64,000 bases of DNA, from positions 270,581,265 through 270,645,264 of the forward strand of contig CM054062.1 of the NCBI GenBank assembly GCA_028641055.1, written 5' to 3'. The DNA comes from Alopecurus myosuroides (Eukaryota > Streptophyta > Magnoliopsida > Poales > Poaceae). Shown piece after piece: positions 58,391 through 64,000 of the stretch. Made by a program: the position numbers and the translations under genes. The notes beneath the pieces are model-generated. The model searched no databases. It saw only the letters and a program-made list of their open reading frames with translations, and was not told the DNA's origin. Every line of letters starts with the position of its first letter. Position 1 is the stretch's first letter.

Positions 58391-60310
58391 GATAATCATA
58401 TTTTTCTGATCATGGACTTAGAAAGAAAGTCCAGCAAAACATGGCAGTTTATTGTTAGGGTAACAATAGCACTGAACCAACCCAAGTGTATGTTGTTGCT
58501 AAAAGAGACTAAACAATCAGCACGTGTTTTAGAAAATGCATATGAAGTTAACATTGGCTATGATTCCTATACTATGAGAATATCTAGTGACCGCATGATC
58601 GAAAGTTGTACTTTGGATATCATCAACCGTCTTGCCGTAACTGGGGACTATAACGGTGATGTCTGGGTATGACCTAGAAAGTGCAATGGAACTGAGATCA
58701 TTCAAGACTAGTACTTAACTCGTCGAGACGATAGAGAGATACATTCTCTTGGCCCTCCCAGTATCATGGATGACATATCGTCTGGCCAGACACAGTGTGA
58801 TCTTATCATAGGGTCATCAGGGGTTATGAATAAGAAAAGAGAACAATATCGGTAACTGAGTTATATGTGTTATGATCAAAGAGTTTGAAGACTAGATCAC
58901 ATAGTCTCACCTCGTGATATTGTTGATATCATGAAGTTAAGAGAATAAGTGCTATAATTAAGTTATAATATCCCCTCATACATCAGGAACACACAGGAGC
59001 CATCATGGACGTCTACGGTCTAGCTGTTGGTTATTGTTCGGAAAGTATCCGAACATGTGTGTGTGTTATCGAGTCTTTACGGGTCACACGCTTAAGTCGT
59101 GCCAACCATTTATAGGAATAATATGTTTTTATTGGTGTTATGAATTTTTTATTGCACTACAATATCACAGAAACAAGTCCGATGTCAATCAGAGTGGTTT
59201 TGGGGAAGTTGCTATAAGAGAGAAATTATGTTGGTGTTTGGTAAATTCATATGAGAATCTACAGAGCACATGAGATGTCCTAGACGTTTAGAAATGAGTC
59301 TCTAACACTGTTAGATAATAACGATGATTTTATTTATAGGGGTAACGGGGTTCCGGAAGAGTTCCAGGGGACTTTCCTTATATGGAATCCGTGCCGGAGG
59401 GGAAGGGGGGAGGGGCAATTTCCCCCTATGGGTAAAACCTAATTTTTAGGGAATGCCAGGTGGGGCCCATGGTCTCACAAAGTGCATAAGGAGTTCATAA
59501 GTATTTTCCTTAATTTATTGGATAAAGAAATGAGAAGTAAAAAAAAAAGAAAAAAAAATGGTGGAGGGATTGGACTCCACAAGGGAGTCCAATCCGAACT
59601 ACACTAGGAGGGTGGTGCGACCAAGCACAAGGAGGGGGAAACCGACCCCCCCTTCTTTGACATGTGCCCTCCTATCTCCACCTATATAATCCCACCCCTC
59701 CTCCTCTTTATAGACACAATCAATTGTGCATTTTGGCCTTCTCTCTCTCATAGAATTAGAGGTCTAATTAGATAAGTTCTAATTGAATTAGAGTCTCTAA
59801 TTAAAAACACCTCTAATTGGATTAGAGCCTCTTCTAATCGGGTTTTTGAGTTATACTCTCCCGATTAGACCTAGCTCTAATTGTTTTCTCTCTCATGTGT
59901 TGAGAACTTCCAGTTTCATAATAGCTCTAATCACAGTTGATTAGTGCTACCAACTAGCAACACCGGAAGGTCGTCTCTCTTTGTCGGTGCCGAGTCCTGG
60001 ATAGCGGAGCGCTCGCGGGTTGACACGAGCGTACGTGTGCACACTATAAGAGGGATTACACGTGTGATCCTAAGGAGGGAAGATTTAGTGACATGCTTGC
60101 AACTAGGCCTAGCTGTGAGGAACTACGATTGTTCAGAACTCTTCTATAAATATATCGATTCCGCTGCCCGATGAGACATTTTCCAGATCCTCGCATGTAT
60201 AGGCATGCCTTGTTATGTGCATAGTGATCTTGGTGGACTACGTAGGGCAAAATTATTAAATTATGCATCATAGAACAACAAAAGGATCAACTGAGTTCCC
60301 ATTCCCTACA
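57995..60310 (+). mobile_element. Copia-type LTR (BARE/Angela-like), probably solo or recombinant
   Basis: It starts TGTTGGAGATACGTCCTAGA, like the BARE/Angela LTR start, and ends CATTCCCTACA, about 2.3 kb. A GC-poor first part, a middle part with GGACTCCACAAGGGAGTCCA and a TATA-like stretch before TTTATAGACACA follow the layout of those LTRs. Flanks (left GGCCG, right TGGGT) do not match, so no target duplication is visible. No PBS or gag follows. Its only notable frame (58412-58672, 86 codons) has no recognisable domain. Confidence 0.6.
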
Positions 60311-60500
60311 TGGGTAAAAGTCCAAATGTCACTATAAACACGGATGGTATGGTATACCCATGGGTAGAAGGCTATACTCATGCCCTACCCATGACTTTAC
60401 TAAGTAGTGTATGGGTACTATCTATGGATATAAGAATGTGTCCATACCCTACCCATATGGGTACGGTACCTGCAGGTATCCGTACCCATGGGTAAAATTT
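60305..60500. repeat. Cluster of ACCCATGGGTA-type palindromic repeats
   Basis: CATGGGTAAAA occurs at both ends (60308 and 60487), and TACCCATGGGTA, CTACCCATGAC, CTACCCATATGGGTACGG and CGTACCCATGGGTA fall between. The arrangement suggests a small inverted-repeat element abutting the LTR end, but its ends and target duplication are not certain. Confidence 0.5.
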
Positions 60501-61483
60501 TGTAATGACCTACTGGCGACGGTTTGTTCTCGGTCCTGTCCCGCGTTGTCCATGGTCGGTGCTGGGAGTTTTTTTGGTTTACACTGTAGTAGTCCTCTCG
60601 GTAGTATCGGAGTCGTGGTTTTTCAGAAATACATGTGCACTTTCGTCCGTAGAAATGCATTGTTTCAGGACAACTAGAAGCGAGATGTGTGTGACTTGTT
60701 GTTTCGGACGCGGAGGTCTTCTGCCCTACACGGGTATTATTACGCGTAAATGAGGGTTCTACAGATTCCTGTGGGTACAACCTGTCTATCGGCTAGAGTG
60801 TTGTCTGTTGGATGGTATAGAAATGTAACATGAGTACTGGCTGTCGGGAGTCATGCGTTTTGCCGTCTGCTTTGCACGGGTGGCGACTAGAGGGAACAAC
60901 ACTTGAACGATATGTGAGGCCATATCACCCATCTTGGATGCTTCAGTGTTGTTGTTTCGCTATGGCTGGGTCAAGATGGTCCAAACACGCCCTGTCATGG
61001 CGAGTGCCATGCATGTGCTGCCACCTTTCGATAAGGACGACTATTCGTGGCTTTTTTGTTGACCATGCTGCTAACCATTTGACACGTATGTTAATAGTCG
61101 ACGTGCCACTTAGGCATTCGCTGTGTATATATGTGTTCACACGTTGGCCACGTGGGATGTTTTCTAGCGTGTATTACACATGTGTGTCTATGTAGCTTAG
61201 CTTCTGTGTGTATATATGAATTTATTTTCTTTTTAAGTTCACTAGTCCGGACTGTTCGTGCACTGTCTAGAGTCTCTCTGCGTTGAAATGACTACAAGGG
61301 GACCCAGTGTCGTAGAGTTCTTGTCGGGCAACATTACGTTTTCGCTGGCTGTTATTCCATGGCTGAACTTTTAAGGGTTCACATCCTGTTTATATTTTTA
61401 CAAAAACTTTCCAAGGGGATGGTCTTGCCAAGAACCTAGTGATGGTGGAGTAGGACGACGAACGGGCTCAGCCTTACGTTGCG
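60501..61483. other. Intergenic DNA, no gene recognised
   Basis: GT-rich sequence with frames of up to 121 codons on both strands (60830-61195 plus; 60418-60780 minus). They lack known motifs, have high Cys/Trp content typical of chance frames, and are not scored as genes. Confidence 0.45.
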
Positions 61484-61861
61484 GTGGAAGATTCTCAACC
61501 GATGGTGAAGGTTTTGTCGGAGGAACCTGTGGTGGACATGGAGGAGCAACAAGACGAGGAGACAGAGGAGGGGCCTAACATGGACACGGAGGAGGAGCCG
61601 GACAAGGACACAGAGGAGCAGCTGGACCGTAGCGACAATGAGACGATGCAAGAAAACAAAGGGGTAAGGCGATATCTACCGATAAGCGTTGCAGATGATT
61701 CTATTCAATTCACTCATGAGCAAACCAAAGTGCGATCTCTTCACGCGGCTAATCAAAAGGCGATTAATGATTTTTTGGGGCATGTAGGAGATTACGGTAC
61801 TGGAATTGTGAATGTAGAAGCGTTTTCCTGTGGGTCGCCTCAGGTTTTTCGCCAAGGGTAA
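61484..61861 (+). CDS. Hypothetical acidic protein, function unknown
   Basis: A 125-codon frame whose first 55 residues consist of acidic repeats (MEEQQDEETEEGPNMDTEEE, PDKDTEEQLDRSDNE). A more ordinary part follows (RYLPISVADDSIQFTHEQTK, LHAANQKAINDFLGHVGDYG). The GGAGGA-rich codons also open a frame on the opposite strand, which weakens the case. The sequence after CCTCAG at about 61847 begins GTTTTT, a possible splice donor, so it might be one exon of a longer gene or a TE accessory protein. I do not recognise a family. Confidence 0.3.
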   Translation: MEDSQPMVKVLSEEPVVDMEEQQDEETEEGPNMDTEEEPDKDTEEQLDRSDNETMQENKGVRRYLPISVADDSIQFTHEQTKVRSLHAANQKAINDFLGHVGDYGTGIVNVEAFSCGSPQVFRQG

Positions 61862-64000
61862 AGAAGCTACCGTTCGGTATTCGGATGACGAATACGGTGG
61901 CTATTTCTGCCTTTGATTGTACTTTGTTTGTTTGTCTTCCTCGAGAACGGCACCTTGTTAGTTTGAGCTAGGTGAACGAGCGGCTTTGTAAGTTGCTACA
62001 GCTTGTATTGCGATATTTCGTGTGTGTTGGTGTTGATACGTCTTGATGTACGCGGTTAAAACTCACTTGTCACTGTGTGTGTATATTTGCATTCGTGGTG
62101 TTGACTTGGCACGCCATATTGCTACAAGCATTTGACGGTGCGGCTAGAGACACCAGAGATGTCTTCGGTTTTTCATGCATGTGTGGGAACAACATTGGCT
62201 CTGACATAGCATGTGTGATCTGGCTTTCAGTTTTTTACCATCGGCGGCTATTATCGATTGGAGTAGTTGGTAGCCTTGTTGTCGGTCCAGGATCATTGGT
62301 TGTGCTCGACGATTGCGATGAAGCAAGGGATGGTGGTTGTCGATGCTGACTCCGACGCACTTCTGAGACGTGTGTTTATTTTTTGCGGGTCACGGGCAAG
62401 GCGACATCGAAGAGTTGACAAAGTGATTTGTGCAATTCTGATGGCTTGATTGGGCGATGGTTTTGTGATTGAAGATTTGTAATGTAGCTTTTCCCGATGA
62501 TTCCACTGAATAGGAATTACTTGTTGGTTGGCTTGCTATACTTTTACACTTGTGTGTTGTGGTCGTTGAACTTGTCAGCCTAGCGCGGTGTATTCATTGG
62601 ATGGATGTAAGTATGTAACGGTCACTGGACTGGTTTTCGTATACTGATTAGTCATTTATTGATCTTACAATTGTGCATATCGGTCATGGAGATGGTAGGT
62701 CTAGCACGGCGTGCCGCCGTGCTTCTCTTTGCTTGTATTTAATGATTTTGCTATTTCAGTTGTGGTGTTATTCTTCAAGTGGTATCACGTGAACATCGAC
62801 TATATGGTACTTCAAATTTATGGGACTAGGGTAATGCATTGTGTCTTTAGTTTTCTCATGGTAGGGTTTTCGGAGCGACAGAAATCTGAAACCCAATTAT
62901 CAAGCTATTGTGCAAAGGAGCATAGGATCCCGGAGTGTAAGTATGTGGTTAGATTTTACCTTAGTTGCTTTCTTATAGTTGCGGATGCTTACAAGGGAAG
63001 AATCATGAGTGTGCATTTGACCAATTAAGGACGTTGCAGTAGCATAGGTTCATCCACACAACACTTATCGAAACAATGAATCCATGATACATGATGAAAG
63101 TACCTTGACGATATTCCCGAGTGTTCTTAGAAATGTTTTAATCACCATAAGTAACACCATTGGCTTGTCCTTTGTGCTAAAAGGGATTGTGACACTTGTT
63201 GCAACTATTCTTATTTGCTTTTATTTACTTATTACTACAAAATCTATAAAAAAATCTCATAGCATTTGAAGTGAAACCTTGCTGAACACCACTTGTCAAA
63301 ACCTTCTGCTCCTCAAGGGGTTCACCACTCTTACTTGTCAAAAGGACTACGATAGATCCCCTACACTTGTGCGTCATCATAATCCAAAAAAATCAACTTT
63401 TAAATAGCTGAATTGATTTTTCTAAAAGATACATACGCATACAACACATACAAAAGGTACGGTATTATAGACAAATACCACCTCCTCTGCACCAAGAAAG
63501 AAACACCTAATCGGTTCCCTCACTCGATAGGGGCACCCATTTATATTACAATCGCATATAACATGGAAGGAATATCCACACCAAGAACTCTCTAGATAGT
63601 TTTGTTGTTGTGTTAGCATGTCAATTATTTTGTTGTGTTATAAAAGTAGGTTTATGTCTAACTCTATGAGCTCCTGACTCTAAGCTAACATTCCTTTCAG
63701 CTCTTATAAATTGGATTGCTTGGAGATATCTTGGTGGCATATTTTTGTCGGAGGAAACATAGGTGCGCATATAATCGCTCTAGCGGGTTACATAATTCCA
63801 CTATGTTTGCAAGTTAGAGATTTTGTAGACAATTTCTTATAATTTTGTAATGTGAATCTTGAGATTTGACTTGCTGTTTTAATTGAGCGATCCGGTAAAC
63901 AATCTAAGTGTCCTAATTGAAGAGAAAATTAAATGGAAAGAGATAATTTTCTACTCTTGGGATGATATTAACTACTTATAATTCCATGTTTGCAATATGT
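61862..64000. other. Intergenic DNA, no gene recognised
   Basis: Short frames only (up to 105 codons at 62711-63028, with no known motif). AT content rises toward the end. No transposon termini, tRNA or repeats were identified by eye. Confidence 0.45.

Noticed and set aside
60418..61195. Frames of 120-121 codons on both strands
   Set aside because: No known motif, odd amino-acid content (Cys, Trp, His rich) and no splice or promoter support.

Overview
The window looks like an intergenic, transposon-rich stretch of a large grass genome, most likely a Triticeae cereal. This is inferred from the nested Gypsy, Copia, CACTA, Harbinger, Stowaway and LINE elements, from split genes with GT-AG introns, and from an agmatine-coumaroyltransferase-like BAHD gene. 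No species can be named from sequence alone.

Layout. (1) 1-15569: a very young Gypsy element on the minus strand, probably a Tekay/Del-type chromovirus. It has 5.2 kb LTRs (the left one is cut by the window edge), an uninterrupted gag-pol of 1512 codons, an extra upstream ORF, a PBS and a PPT. It sits inside the integrase region of a decayed Copia element (15570-19353). (2) 19361-19657: two Stowaway MITEs with TA duplications. (3) 19677-22350: a second copy of the promoter of the BAHD gene found at 50.2 kb, split by a CACTA transposon (19883-22299, TSD TCC). The CACTA carries an intact two-exon DEDDy 3'-5' exonuclease gene. (4) about 22975-28911: a decayed LINE with ORF1 and ORF2. (5) 28912-35421: a plus-strand Gypsy element whose first LTR is 5'-truncated against the LINE. 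Its right LTR ends inside a BAHD exon fragment (35422-35560). (6) 35571-45122: an unclassified TE-like sequence holding a complete minus-strand Gypsy element (35981-42653, TSD ACCAA). (7) about 45123-45590: a candidate organellar insertion. (8) 47115-49523: a PIF/Harbinger element (TSD TAA) encoding a Myb/NAM-associated protein with one in-frame stop and no transposase.

The only ordinary host gene that looks functional is the BAHD acyltransferase at 50242-52293: two exons, 442 residues, and a LINE tail in its intron. A 5'-truncated LINE with a 13-bp TSD lies just downstream (52548-53610), then an RNase H fragment. From 54.3 kb to the end I find no convincing gene. There is a 2.3 kb Copia-type LTR at 57995-60310 with a tandemly duplicated start, and an acidic hypothetical ORF at 61484-61861.

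How the pieces fit. The BAHD gene seems to have been duplicated in direct orientation about 30 kb apart. The upstream copy was then broken by CACTA, LINE and Gypsy insertions and a deletion, while the downstream copy stayed intact. Nearly everything else is mobile DNA of different ages, the youngest being the element at 1-15569.
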